Counted from the first letter of the stretch, positions 10,726 to 22,466 are shown. The stretch: 64,000 nt of DNA from Gnetum montanum (GCA_015680685.1 MNCI01011812.1:62001-126000), one strand, 5' to 3'. The notes: generated from the sequence alone by a model not told the origin. Numbers and translations: made by a program.

Positions 10726-11036
10726 AAAGGTTGTGTTCTATGTTATCGAGTCTTGAGTGATCAATTATTTGGATAGTGAGCCCATTACACCCACTCATCC
10801 ATTCTACGAATAAGAGGTTTTTTCCGAAGGTACAATGATATTCTTGACATTATTAAAACTTAAAATTAATTTTGTGTTCATTGTACCCAAAATGAAGAAG
10901 GATGGAGCAAGAGGAAATGATTAGGGTGTGACATTAAGGGGACTTGCAGATTCTCCTTGGTGAAGTCTGTGAGAGTCATCATGCAATGTGGTTGTACTAA
11001 GATCCTTGTAGATCTAATGCAAAATGGGAGTAAGAG
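10726..11036 (+). repeat. Second copy of the tandem duplication, left part
   Basis: It matches 8260-8580 with scattered substitutions and is interrupted at 11036 by element F. The match resumes at 29626. Confidence 0.75.
11032..11036 (+). repeat. Target site duplication of element F, left
   Basis: AAGAG, identical to 29621-29625 on the other side of the element. Confidence 0.9.
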
Positions 11037-12733
11037 TGAAACACCCTAAAAATGTGGGGTCATCCTTGTTTCACCAGGCTCTTGCAGTCCATGCAGCACT
11101 ATGGCAGTTCATCGGGAAGAGAACGTTCTGAGTCCAAGCTGGCCAGTTCAGCATATTTTTTACTTTGAGCATGGATAGGTTCTGTACCATCCTGCCTGCC
11201 CACCAAAGTAGCCTATACAGGTAGCAACCTACTTAGAAACAGTGTGCGGAATCGACAGCAGCATTTTGGATGCGCAAGAAATAGTTCTGCAAGTTTTCTA
11301 AGTCACAAAGCCTGCTACGCTACGCTACACTATGTAGTGTAGCAAGCTTCAGAAGATGATGGCGGAATGAAGTGCTACACTACGTGACGTCACATAGCGT
11401 AGCATGGAAATGACTTCACTATCCACTCCCCTAGCCCAATTTTGAGTTCTGTAGTGATGTCCCTTTCCGTCAAGAAGCGGCAGACCATGTCTGCTACTAC
11501 GCTACACTGAGCTACATGGCGTAGCAATTCTACAGAAGAGACAGAAGGTAATTCGAAAGGTGGAGTCAACGGAGTTTGCAAGACTTGCATTGTAGGAGAC
11601 AAGGTTTGCAAATCAGCAAAGCTTTTGCGATTAAGGAAAGTTGCTATGCTACGCTATGCTACATAGCGTAGAATAGCGTAGCAAGCATGTGACATATAGC
11701 AGAATGCACGACAAAGTGCTACGCCACGCTAAGCATGCTATGTCACAAAGCATAACAAGGCATATAGGTGGTTGTGTGACATCAATGCACTCCACCTAAT
11801 CAGACCGTTGGCACATGTCTCCAAATACTGATGACGTAATTACGGTGTAGTAGGATTGCAGTTATTGCATACAAGTTCATATCGCAACAGTCTTGTAGGT
11901 TCAACGGTCACAAACGACACGAGTGGCACCAGCAAGACAACCAAGGCCTAAGGCACATAACATTCAAACCACCCCTTTCGCATGCCCTTGGTCTTATAAA
12001 TACCCCGAGAAATAGCATGTAAAAAAAAAGGTCTGCAATTTTTAAAGTTGGTAATTTCAAAAGAGTTCGCATCTTTCTTGAAGTAGACAACTTCTAAGTG
12101 GTGGGAACTGTGAAATTCTGAAACAAAGATTTCCCCTCTCTCCAACATTGTAATATCAAAGTCATCTATCTAAAACTGTAAACAGTGAGCCTCTCTTGGT
12201 TGGCGTGAGGTCCCCATCCCCGTTCTACCACCTTGGAAGAACCTTGCATTGTTTGTACACGAGTCTGCATCCGAGTGCATAGCTCTTTTTGCTCGGCACG
12301 CCTTGGTTACCCTTGGGATTTTTGCACTCTATTATGTTGTGCAACTGATTGTATCCATCCTGACCAAACGAGTTTGTAGCTTTGGAGCGGTGCATGTTTC
12401 TAACCACACTTTACTTTATCTCTCATTTATTGTCTTATTTTTGCATTATTTTTTGTCTTATTCACCTTTAAGCATTACTTCGTATTACTGTTGCATTTTT
12501 ACAGTTTCTCCCCCGCTTCATTTACCCTTAAGCATTATCTCACATTTCACATTATTTACATTGTAAAAGGCTATATTGACGCCGATGTAAGTCCCTGTCT
12601 GATCGACTAGACCATTCAAGGCACCCTGTGTCTGCACACACCTAGCATGGCCCTTCCGCAGATACAGGGTTGGAACTGTCGTGCTTGCTGACCCCTGGTG
12701 TTCTTCCAGCTGCCGACATTTTTGGTCGCTACA
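11037..12733 (+). repeat. 5' LTR of element F
   Basis: It begins TGAAACACCC and ends GGTCGCTACA, 1697 bases, and aligns end to end with 27920-29620. TATAAATA lies at 11995-12002. The upstream half carries five inverted-repeat clusters built on GCTACGCTA/TAGCGTAGC at about 11313-11344, 11372-11405, 11492-11526, 11642-11683 and 11717-11757. Clusters also occur in the other LTR, so they are a property of the element. Confidence 0.95.
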
Positions 12734-12739
12734 GTTTTT

Positions 12740-12758
12740 TGGTGCTAGAAGGAGGGCC
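12740..12758 (+). other. Putative primer binding site of element F
   Basis: TGGTGCTAGAAGGAGGGCC starts six bases after the LTR. The opening TGG is what a tRNA 3' CCA would pair with. I do not assign the tRNA species. Confidence 0.5.
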
Positions 12759-12789
12759 TTTTGGTGCCTTTGCCGAGTGTCACGGTAGT

Positions 12790-13668
12790 TCTGTGAGCCT
12801 TCTGCACCCTAGTATACACGAGCGTAAATGCGACACCCTCTTGCGGTTGTTTGTGCTTTGTGTGTTGCAAATCGGTCGCGCTGATGGTTCCTTTGGAACC
12901 CTATAGAACACAAGGCCTCCGATCGCCAGTTAACTAACTCATTCTATGGTTGTCTTGCATGCATTCTGCACCCCATCTTGTGTGGTATAGACTGGTCACC
13001 TTGACGGTCCCTCTGGGATCTTGCGAGAGATAAAGCCTGCCTGATTGCTAGTTAGCTTGCCCATCCTACAGTTGTCTTGCCTGTGTTTTGTACCCCATCC
13101 TGTGTGGTATAGAACGGTCGCCTCGACGGTCCCTCTAGGATCCTGTGAGACATAAATCCTACTTGGTCGCTAGTTAATTTGCTCATCTTACGGTAGTCTC
13201 GTAAGCCTTCCACATCCTGGCTCGCATTAGCATAGACTTGACACCCATCTGTGGTTGTTTACGCGTTGTACGGTGTAGATCGGTCACCTCGACAGTTCCT
13301 CTGGAACCCTGCGAGACATAAAGCCTTCCGATGGTGATTTAACTTGCCTTTCCTTTTACAGTAGTCTTGCACACGCTCTCCACCCTAGCTCGCATAGGCA
13401 TAAATGTGACACCCTTTGAGGTTGTTTACGCCTTGTGTGGTGTAGGTCGGTCACCTCGATGGTCCCTTTGAGATCCTACGAGACATAAAGCCTTCTTGAT
13501 TGCTTGTCAACTGAACTTGCCTTATGGTAGTCTTGCACGTGCTCTATACCTCATTGCACACTGGCATAAATGTGACACCCTCTGTGGTTGTTTACGCTTT
13601 GTGTGGTACAGATTGGTCACCTCGACAGTTCCTCCAGAATTCGAAAAAACATAAAGCCACCATTTGTT
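12790..13668 (+). repeat. Tandem repeat array in the 5' leader of element F
   Basis: Six diverged copies share GGTCACCTCGACGGTCC and GAGACATAAAGCC. The GGTC marker falls at 12874, 12994, 13116, 13282, 13449 and 13615, giving spacings of 120, 122, 166, 167 and 166 bases. The two short units lack about 45 bases (a GACACCCTCTGTGGTTG-type segment) that are present in the long ones. Confidence 0.85.
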
Positions 13669-13731
13669 GCTTTTTCAATCCTTCTATTCTTTTGCACTTC
13701 TTGCATTTTTTGCATAATCACTTGTTTAGCA

Positions 13732-16334
13732 ATGGCTTCCTCCACCACTACTGTTGACACCTTCAACGTGGGGGTGACTTTGTGGTCCAAGGAACTACTG
13801 GTGCCGAACAACTGCTAAATCCAATGTAGGAAGCATGCTGGTCTCTCAGAATCCAAAATCGAGAACCTGAGGGATTGGCCTAGTAACACGAGCATTACAG
13901 TTTCCTTTATGCAAAGGTGCAGGCTAATTTGCCCTTGGATTTACATGAACTCAAAGAAAAACATAGCTTCGAGTTCACTTACTGCAACAGGAAGGAATTC
14001 ATTCCTACCCCTAGCATTTTTTTGCCTTTAACATAAGCATACCAAAGGCTTCTAGATCAACTAATCCAGTTGACCAGACTTAGGGAGCAACAAGACACAG
14101 TGTCCAACCAGGATGATGCCTTTTAAGATGGACAGGGGGAACTCAATTCCCAATCTGACGAGGGAGGTCAAGCCAACCCTGTTCCTGTCCTGCCTACCTA
14201 GTCCTTCTGGGCCAACTTGCTACCTGTTACCGCTCCCTTTGTCATCACGCCAATGCTTCAGCAACCTACAACCACAACTACAATAGGTAGCCATGCTACA
14301 TTCCTGGCATGTCATCACCCTTATTCCCTGATTGCGTTCATAGCAACCGTGCCACCGCAAGTTGTTCATTAGCACATCCCTGCAGTACATAGCATGCTTA
14401 TCGTAGCTACCCTACTGCATATTCATACTATACCTACTCCACAACCGCACATAACTTCTATGTCAATTCCTATGCTCACATATATTCCACCAATAATAAT
14501 AGGCCCAGGCCCATCCACGTGGTGGACCCCATTTGCCTCTCCATCTGTTCTACAATTGTTGCAAATGTCTCATTACACTCGCCCTCAGACCTACCCAACC
14601 CCACAGGCGGTACATCCTAGCACGGGGCCATGGTCTGTCCCGCCAGTGACCCAAACAATTTATCCGGCAACAACTTTAGTGGGGGCGGTCCCAACGGCAC
14701 TGCCAATGGGTCAATCCACCACCGCCACCATTCCACATATGGGAACCGCATCTGCGGTCCCTCAACCGTCTACAACATCGCTGGGTCTGGACCAAGCATT
14801 TCAGCTCATTTAGATCCTTACTGAGGAAATAAAATGTCTTAAAGCTGTTGGGTTTGACACAGTACAAGTCATGGACTTTTACTAGGATGACCCTGTCAGC
14901 CCTGCAATCCCTGCTCTAACATTACCACCCAAGATGCCTCTCCCGCACTTCACGAAGTACAACATGGAGGAAGATCCCAACGGACATCTCGTCATTTTCC
15001 TGTTAGATTCTTTGCTATTGCAAAAATGGTCGCATATGATCATTTGAGTCTTTTCCATGTCCCTAACCAAAAAAGCCCTAGATTGGTACCGTGTGTTGCC
15101 ACGTTCATCCATTTCAACTTTGGAAGAACTCTTAAGCTAGTTCGTGACATGCTCCAAGTAAAACTTGAAGCCAAAAACCACGCTAGACCAGCTGATAAGC
15201 ATGAAACAAGACCCGCTAGAATCAATCCAAAAATTTATCCAACGTTGGAGCGCAACCCTCAACGAAGTCCGTGAGCCCATCGCGAAGGCTCACTTTTTAG
15301 CCATCTTTAAAGGTGTAGTAAACAACTTTATCAAGTCCAAACTGTATTACCTCACTCCATGCTCTCTGAGTCAGGCTTTCGCTTAGACTAAAAGCATACA
15401 AGACATGGTCGAAGTAAGCAAATAACCGACCTACATCGCTTATAAGAACACCTTTGTAAAAAAGGACAAAGGTAAGGTCTCAACAACCACAGTGGTCATT
15501 GTGGTGACTGAGGCCAAACCTAAGCCTAGTAGCAGCGGTAGCAAGAATAACAAGAAACCAGCCCTACCTATGGCTAACCCTACGCCCAAACTATGCCAAA
15601 CACCACAACCTACTACATCTATGCCTAAGACTTCTACATACACTAAACCAAACTTTGAGTGTAAATATCACTCGAAATACACCCCATTGCCTTTTAAACC
15701 TTTAGAACTCCTGAAGCAACTGTTGGCAGCAGGATACATCCAACACAAGCAGATGTCAAAAGAAGCAAATGCAAGACACCAACGCTACTACCAGCTCATT
15801 AGGAATCCCTCTTTGGCCTTGTCCAATGAGCCTCCAGTTCCTAGGGATTTCAAGCTGGACAAGTTTTGTCAATACCACCAACTATGTGGTAACACCACGA
15901 ATTATTATCTGTCATTGCAAGATAACATCCAAAGATTGATCAATCTAGGGAAGCTGATGCTAGATGAAAGTGACCCAGTACGCCCTGAAAATCAATCTAT
16001 GTATGTATACATAGATCCCCTCAACGCCAACAATGCCAGTTATGTAATCAACGCCATCGAAATTAATAATGATCCCATGCCACCCTGCCAACATTTTGTG
16101 ATCCGTGTGCCTCAGCGTAGTGCACCAACACCACCAATGGTTGGTCCAAGCTTGCAGCCATCCTTTATCTTGAAAGTCCCACCACGGGCATCTACCTTTG
16201 TATCACCCACTGGCAGGGCCACGCAGTCTCGTCAATTAACACGTCTAGCTCCATTCATCATCAGGGGGCCAATGTCTTCAACGGCCCCTATCTCGCGCAA
16301 CATCATTAAACAACCTCCTTGTCCCACAAGGTGA
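13732..16334 (+). pseudogene. gag: gag of element F (Tat-like), with stops
   Basis: A likely start is ATG 13732 (MASSTTTVDTF); the main frame is then readable from about 14037 to 16334 with a frameshift and several stops. A Gln-rich N-terminal part and a Pro/Thr-rich linker (14394-14813) precede the capsid-type gag domain near 14930-15390 (PLPHFTKYNMEEDPNGH, LDQLISMKQDPLESIQKF). Near 15865 lies a broken zinc knuckle, CQYHQLCGNTTNYY, where Tat gags normally have CxYHxxxGHxTxxC; the His and last Cys are lost. The next readable frame, carrying the protease, is in the same phase, so gag and protease were probably one polyprotein. Confidence 0.8.
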
Positions 16335-16343
16335 GAAGCCTAC

Positions 16344-17438
16344 TTGGTGGGTGAGATGTCAAAGGGAAGTATCATCAAGGGTATCCCCAAACCTACGCCT
16401 TCGCCCCTCGCATTTGCATCTTCATCACCTAAGATGAAGGTCGACATGATTACACAACCTGCATTACCTTGCCAACAAGGATCTGAACCTAGGTTCGAGG
16501 TCGTCTCTCCTCGAGAGATTTGTCTTCTAGGATGAATTGAAGAGGAGGAAAGTGTCAAACAGGTGGGTGGCCAAGACTTCTTGGATGCCCTCACCCAGGT
16601 TAGGCAAGCCCTAAAGTAGAAAAATGCTACATTGAGCTTGTACGACCTAGTCATGACATCTGTACCTCACCATGAAGCTCTAGTCCACATGTTAATGGTG
16701 ATTCCGGTTAACAAAAACATGCCATCGGAAGAGGAAGTGATCCACTCGGTCATACTCACCTTTGTACCCACGAAGTCTACAATACCTCAATTAACTTTCA
16801 GCAGCAATGCCATTAAGGAAGATCCTGAAGGGGATCAAGTGACTACAGTACCCCTCTTCATCACAATTCGGGTCGACCAACACCAGATCCGAAGGGTACA
16901 CGTCGATGATGGGGCTGCCACAAACATCATTTCCTTCCGTATTATAGATAAGTTGGGATTGGGTGACCAGATTAAACCAACGACGACATCGTGTTTGAGG
17001 TCCTTCAACGGGGCATGCGTCCTGGGGAAGGGCACAGTTCACGTAAACTTCGTAGCAGGGGACCAGTTCCCGATAGACGCAATGTTCATTGTGGTCGAAA
17101 AAATGCCTGGGTTTAACCTGATCTTGGGAAGATCATGGTTAGCACAACTTAGGGCTATCTCCACGCCTATACACTAGAAAATCCACTTACCATACACGGG
17201 TAGGGAGGTGATAATCCATGGTGACGAAGTGGTAACGCAAGCAATCAACAACGTAGGCATGGAACAGGGTTCAGAAGTTACAACCTCTGAAGATGAAGCA
17301 CCTGTTCATGCATGCATTAATTATGCAATGAAGGGATCGGTCCAATGAGCTAACCCTCAAATCGAAAACACATGGGTTGAGTTGCCCTTCCAAGCAAAGG
17401 ACAGTGATATGAGCGGGGGCCCTAGCGAAACGCCTTGA
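16344..17438 (+). pseudogene. Aspartic protease region of element F
   Basis: The frame is the same as that of gag, after a stop. The retropepsin-like core is VHVDDGAATNIIS near 16900 (the active site is normally D-S/T/N-G-A/S), followed by FNLILGRSWLAQL near 17115, the conserved GR.WL that closes retroviral-type proteases. The enzyme would cut the polyprotein. In-frame TAG and TGA codons interrupt it and the frame ends at 17436-17438. In other Tat elements reverse transcriptase follows within a few hundred bases; here the next sense coding sequence is 5.8 kb away, beyond the antisense gene. Confidence 0.75.
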
Positions 17439-17564
17439 CCTTACATTCCGATCAACCCACGAAAGGTCAAGAGGTAGCTACGCATAGCGTAGTAGCCTTA
17501 CGACTTCCCGCCCAGTTGCTATCCTTGCACATTCGCTGTTTCCTTGCCTTGTCAATATGCCGTC

Positions 17565-17790
17565 CTTTTGGCATGATACGCTACGGCCCGAAATGGCCTA
17601 AAACTAGCACCGTTTCATTCCACTTTATCAACATGCTGCTCTCCTAGCATGCTATGCCAACGGCTCAAAATGGCCTAAAACTAGCATTGTTGCCTTTCGC
17701 TTTAACTTATTATACAACGACCCGAAATGGCCCAAAACCAGCAATGGCCCAGAATGGCCTAAAACTAACATACAAGAGCATGAAAACTTT
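17565..17790 (+). repeat. Short degenerate repeats CCGAAATGGCCTAAAACTAGCA, first cluster
   Basis: At least four units of roughly this form separate the protease region from the 3' end of the antisense gene. Related units (GACCTTAAACTAGCA) recur at 22680-23050 and 26640-26910 in the same element. Confidence 0.6.
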
Positions 17791-20259
17791 ACATAGTACA
17801 TAAGTTAATACAAAATCGGTTTCCTTTCTGAAGTTTCTCACTTCAATTAAAATTTTCACCCATTGGCAGTGTTTGCAAAATTTTCAAAAATAAAAAAGAA
17901 AAAAAAAGTCCCATGCTGTCATGGGTTATCTTTGTTCGCATCGCCTTCGCCGTTTGCCTCCGCTTCATCTACTTGTTCATCGCCCACTCCTGTGTTGCCT
18001 CTTGCTGATTCTTCATTTCCTCCCTCCATGGGTCTCATACCTTCGTTGTGAGCCTGTATCCCAAAAATTAAGTAGTTAGCTAGGGCAACAAATGCAATAA
18101 ACGCTAACTATAGCATAACATTAAAGCCACTAACCTGAGGGGAGCCTGCATCGGTCTCAAGGGGTATCTGGTCTAGACCAAGCCTAAGGAGATGCCAAAT
18201 CTCCTCTACCGAAATGTCCATTCAACACCTGTCATTAGGCTCAGCATTCGCAGTGGTAACTTTCTCCCTTTCCAAGGTCGTCCACTTTAGAGGTTCCGGG
18301 GAAAGGGAGGCAGCTGCGGTCTCTCCTGTAGGAAGGTTCACCCTCAAGTCAGGAGATTCTGTGACCTTCACTTGCTCTTTAAACTTAGCATAGGTCTTAG
18401 AAGCATTGATGGCCTTCACGAACATTTCGTACGAGAATGCCTCCATAGCAGCGTCTTTATACAATCTTCGATAAGTTTCGTTTTCTAGCTTGTATGTATA
18501 TTTGTGATCCCTCTGAGGTTTCCCCCATTCGAAGACCTTAGCGCTGATGTCTTTCATATCTTGGCACTTCTAGGCTAGCAAGCCCATCTGCATCTGTTGT
18601 TCGACTATCTTGCAGGTGGACTCAACACTTTGATGAATGACAATCCCAAACCTAGCGTAGTCATCTACAACCCTTTTCAAATCAATAGGGTTAGGGTTAC
18701 GGTTTATGAGGAAATTGATCCTCAACCTGAGGTTCTCCACCTCAGTGGCCAATTCGGCCTCTCTCTGCTCGACCCTTTAGACCCGTTTCCATAGGTCCTC
18801 ATTAGCATGTCTACACTCCCATAGAGAGCGTGCCAAGTGCAAGACACATTTGTAAGTCTCGTCAAACGTATGATGAGACACCTCGATCACGTTAGGCAAG
18901 AGTGTGGGCACGGTGCCAACCTCCATAGGTCACGCCAAGTCCCACTTGAGCTGAGAGGCTGTTCAACGCACAGAGCGTAGTAATCACGTTAGCATAACAT
19001 AATTAACAAACTTGAAAGTTTCAACGTAGAAACATAAGGACAGTTAACACTCCTACTTACCCGCACGAGGGTTTGCCTGCTGAAGGCGTCTAATCATGTC
19101 ATTGACAAGTCCCTGAACAAACATAAACTTGTCAGGGACTTCAGCCCATGACTCCGTACGAGGCGGGGGAGGTCTTGAGATATCAGTAGTAGCACCAGTT
19201 ACATGATTAAGCATGTCAACAATAGCCAAAATGGACTACGGTAAGGCACACACAAAGCCTAACTCACTAGCATCTGGTTGCAGTCTTTCTTCTTATCGAT
19301 GTAAGACGATCATGGTAGGCTCGGTAGAAGGCCTAGCCAAGTCCATGAAAGCCCCTACCACATGCACTGGTGATTTTCCTTTCAGGAGACCAACATTTTT
19401 TTTATTTTGGGTAGGTACCTCTTCGTTGGTAGGAAGAGGCTCCCTAATGACAAGAGCCCTTGCCCTAGAGACAAGAGCTCCATTATTCCTGACCATGGCC
19501 CTTTCCTCCAAAATCGAGGCCCCCGCATCTTTATTTTTTACCACCATCCTAAGGGTCGACACTTCCTCGTCACCTTCTTCTTCGTCTTCTTCTTCTTCTA
19601 CTCACAAAAGGGCATACATACGTCAATTCGAAACAAGTTAACTCAAAACATATGCCACGCTACAGTGCATTTCCTAACGAAGCATAGAATAGCAGAAAAT
19701 AGCAAAGTAAACATTATATAAAAAATGCTTACCAATGGGGGGTTGCGTTCACTGCAGCTTGAGCCACAGTCTTCGTCCCTTCTCTTCATGAGGGCTTTCC
19801 CTAGCTGGGGGAGGTCTCTTCCTTCGCAGCTTCGCAGGCATAGTCTCAGCTATGAGATGTTCACCCTACGTCACGTTACCGGTTATAACAAGGGGCGTCT
19901 CTCCCACACTATCCTGGCTGCAAGCGCTACGAACTACCAGACCTTTAGTTGTTACAGACAACGACTCCCCAACCATTTCTGGGGAATCCTTGGCTTGCAT
20001 AGTCTGAAGGACCAGTCGAATCCATGGCTTGGGAATCTGGTCACGATCTAGCTTGGACCAGACTCCATCCTCCTGGACCACCAGGAACTCCGCGAAGCAC
20101 TTTAAACAACCTATGTAGAAGGCATAGTGTATGTTAGAGCAGGACTCTATTTACTCACGGAGTCCCAAAATCTCGTCTTGAAAACCACTACATAGGAATT
20201 TGGCCCAGTTGTAACGGGCCCCCTCCTTCATGACTTCCCGCATTACCCAAGCCTACTCA

Positions 20260-20660
20260 AGCCCCAGGACCTTCTCTTGGGTGAGCAGTTGAGGGAATGC
20301 ACGGGCACAAAAAACTGGGTATATTCCCATGGCAGGACCTTCCTTAAGCTTTTCCATAGGGAACCCCTTTCACTCCTTGGTGAGCCTCAGCCATTCCTCG
20401 ATATGCTACTTCTGAAGGGTCAACTCCCGCTTGCCCTTCGACACCATGTTGGAGCCATCAGTAGGGACGCCAAATAATTCTGCAAATAGCTGATCATTGA
20501 TGTCAATGACCACCTGCACACCCTACACGTACGTACAAAAATGACTCGCTTTCCCAGAGAAGGAGTTGACCAAGGATATCATCTCGGCAGCAGAGATGCC
20601 CAGATTCGGAGCCATGAACAAATCCATAACCCCAACCCTTCGGATTTTCTTGAGTAAGGG
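20260..20660 (-). pseudogene. Plant-transposon-type domain in exon 4 of the antisense gene
   Basis: The segment LVNSFSGKASHFCTYV, followed after a stop by GVQVVIDINDQLFAELFGVP, has the layout typical of the plant-transposon protein families (a strand, then a residue run ending in L(F/G)(V/L)P). The ORF3 proteins of the Athila-like elements here have a comparable stretch (WYLGETYLF, then VRIK...ALGLPEV). So unrelated elements in the window carry related accessory domains. The assignment is inferred from pattern. Confidence 0.45.
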
Positions 20661-20868
20661 GTCCGGAGCCCCTCATTCTAACCAGCTCTAGCTTACCGGT
20701 ACTTCACCATATTTGAAGTAGATGTTTTCCCCTTGCCTGTTGGCCACTACCTCACGAGGCTTCTTCACCCCTGCAACAATGTTCACAAAATGTACTTAGC
20801 ATAACAATGTAGAAAATACAAAAAATTACGAAAACACTTGAGCATGTGGTGCCTGCCTGTTAACCCAC

Positions 20869-21690
20869 CAAGTCTATATAGTGATGGGAATAGTGGGAGT
20901 TCAACCGCTAGAACCGCCTTGAGCATGACCTGCTTGAAAGAGTTTCTCCACTCCTTGTCCAGCCAACCCTTCACCCTACACTGACTATAGAAAGCGGCAA
21001 GCTTGCATAGGTAGGAACAGTATTCCCCCCTACAATGACCAATCATGCCTGCCCACAGGCTCTTGGCAGAGGCAAATTCCTGTAGGGCTAGTTGCATCGT
21101 GGCCAACTCACTCGACTGGTCATGAACCCCGTCATTATCAATGTAGAACCTGGTGATAAGCACACACTATTAGCACTTGGCCAAGTACTACCAATATTGC
21201 ACAACCAAGCAAAGCAAAGATGTGAAACTCACCTGTCAACACAATAGACGGTCCCCTGTGGGTTCTAAAAGTACATTGCCATGTGGTGTGTGAGGTACAA
21301 TGTGTTGTATTGGTGATAACATTGGTATTCTGGCATATCCCAGATCCAAGTTAAATGCCTCAACCCTACTAAGTGTTGGGTGGAACCTCCTCCTGACTTG
21401 CTTGTAGTTACATCATCGAAAAGGTATCTTAGGATGCTTCGATTTGCGCCTGGCAGCATGGCCTCTATTATGCTAGATGCCTGCATCTCGTCTAAGGAGG
21501 ACCAAACCATCAGAATAAAGTGGTTGAGAAGGAATTGTAAGAAGTCTCGTGCCCCTTCCTTGAACCAAATCGCTCGATCTCCCACACGTATCGGGGGAGG
21601 AGGAACGTTTTCCATAGGTTTGCCGACATGACATAGGACCCCTCCAAGGTCCAAAACGATCAGCCCAGACGTTGCCCCTACCTTGCACGA
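20869..21690 (-). pseudogene. HAD/FCP1-like (NIF-type) domain, exons 2-3 of the antisense gene
   Basis: LIVLDLGGVLCHV resembles HAD motif I in its plant variant (LDLNG.L): the first Asp is kept and the second acid is absent. WFKEGARDFLQFLLNHF and VWSS follow at the usual spacing for FCP1-like phosphatases, then a YLFDD segment and a NTLYL motif where the family has NTLLIDD. The second catalytic Asp of DxD and the Asp pair after NTL are missing, so phosphatase activity is doubtful even before decay. The exon 2 to exon 3 junction falls inside this domain and is in frame. Identification is by pattern only. Confidence 0.55.
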
Positions 21691-22466
21691 TGTAACCAGC
21701 AAATATTGGCATCACATTTGAATGCAATACATGCGCAACATAGCAGTGCCTAGTAGACCATAAATATGACATAACATAACCCCTTGTGCATACATAGCGT
21801 AGTAAGGATGCGAAAGCCTAGCATAGCGAGAACATGCAATTAGCCTAGTGTAGCAGCGAAACAACTAACAACATACTCAGACAAAACACGTGCTGCAATG
21901 CCACATCACACATAACCAAATCTTCCCGAGGGTTTAACATCATGACATGCCAAGGTTAAAGAACTTAAATGGCCCCAGCCTCGTAATCGCGACAATCGCG
22001 GTAGTGACAATGGCCTTGCATGCAATCACAACGAAACCCTTGCACAACAATCATGATCAAAAGAAAAAAGAGGCTGCGGCAACACAAAGGCTAAAACATC
22101 ACTACCGCAGAAAATAGAAATAGTAAAACAAATAAGATGCAAAACTAGAGCAGAAAGAAATAGAAGACACAAGATGAAAAGGGTAAAGAAGACATGAAAA
22201 CTCACTAGGTCAACGATGTACTCTCTCACACCAGAACGTGCATTTGTGGTGCATGCCTCAGGGTCTTTTTTGCCTCCCCGACCTTCGCAAGCACCAAATG
22301 AGTTTTAGGAGCCATGGCCTTGCTTGCATATTTACAACCTTCTCTTTAGAAATTTTCCTCGCTAATCTATTAACACAATTGTTTTACGCTCTGAGATCAC
22401 CGAGTGCTTCGATGAGGATTTTGCACTTTTACGGTGAAAATGGTGAAATTACCAGTGTTTACTCCC

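Larger units (their letters stand above)
17919..22315 (-). pseudogene. Antisense seven-exon gene in element F: HAD/FCP1-like, plant-transposon domain, coiled coil, acidic tail
   Basis: Exons on the minus strand: 22315-22206, about 21680-21233, 21149-20869, 20770-19733, 19597-19061, 18958-18135, 18053-17919. Donors are GTGAGT, GTGAGT, GTGGGT, GTAAGC, GTAAGT and GTTAGT; acceptors end in AG (TTGTTGCAG for exon 4, GATACAG for exon 7). The reading frame is kept at every junction (phase 0, 2, 1, 1, 1, 0), which chance would hardly give. Exons 2-3 resemble the plant FCP1/NIF HAD phosphatase fold, exon 4 the plant-transposon protein domain, exon 6 has a coiled coil, and exon 7 is Glu/Asp/Gly-rich and ends in TGA. 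A frameshift in exon 1, another in exon 5 and about a dozen stops, mostly TAG or TGA, mark decay. Intact length would be about 1100 residues. The function is unknown. Confidence 0.75.

Noticed and set aside
12790-13668. CRISPR-like array
   Set aside because: The units are long, adjacent and diverged without spacers of constant size, and the context is a plant retrotransposon leader.
14394-14824. Overlapping Pro/Thr-rich frames as separate genes
   Set aside because: One is the linker of gag in its main frame; the other is a shadow in a different frame.
18597-20477. Plus-strand open frames in the antisense gene region (for example 19213-19641, 19725-20051)
   Set aside because: They are shadows of the minus-strand exons, which have splice signals, kept phases and recognisable domains.
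22026-22229. Minus-strand frame as an independent membrane protein
   Set aside because: It starts at exon 1 of the antisense gene and runs into its first intron; the hydrophobic stretch is intron translated by chance.
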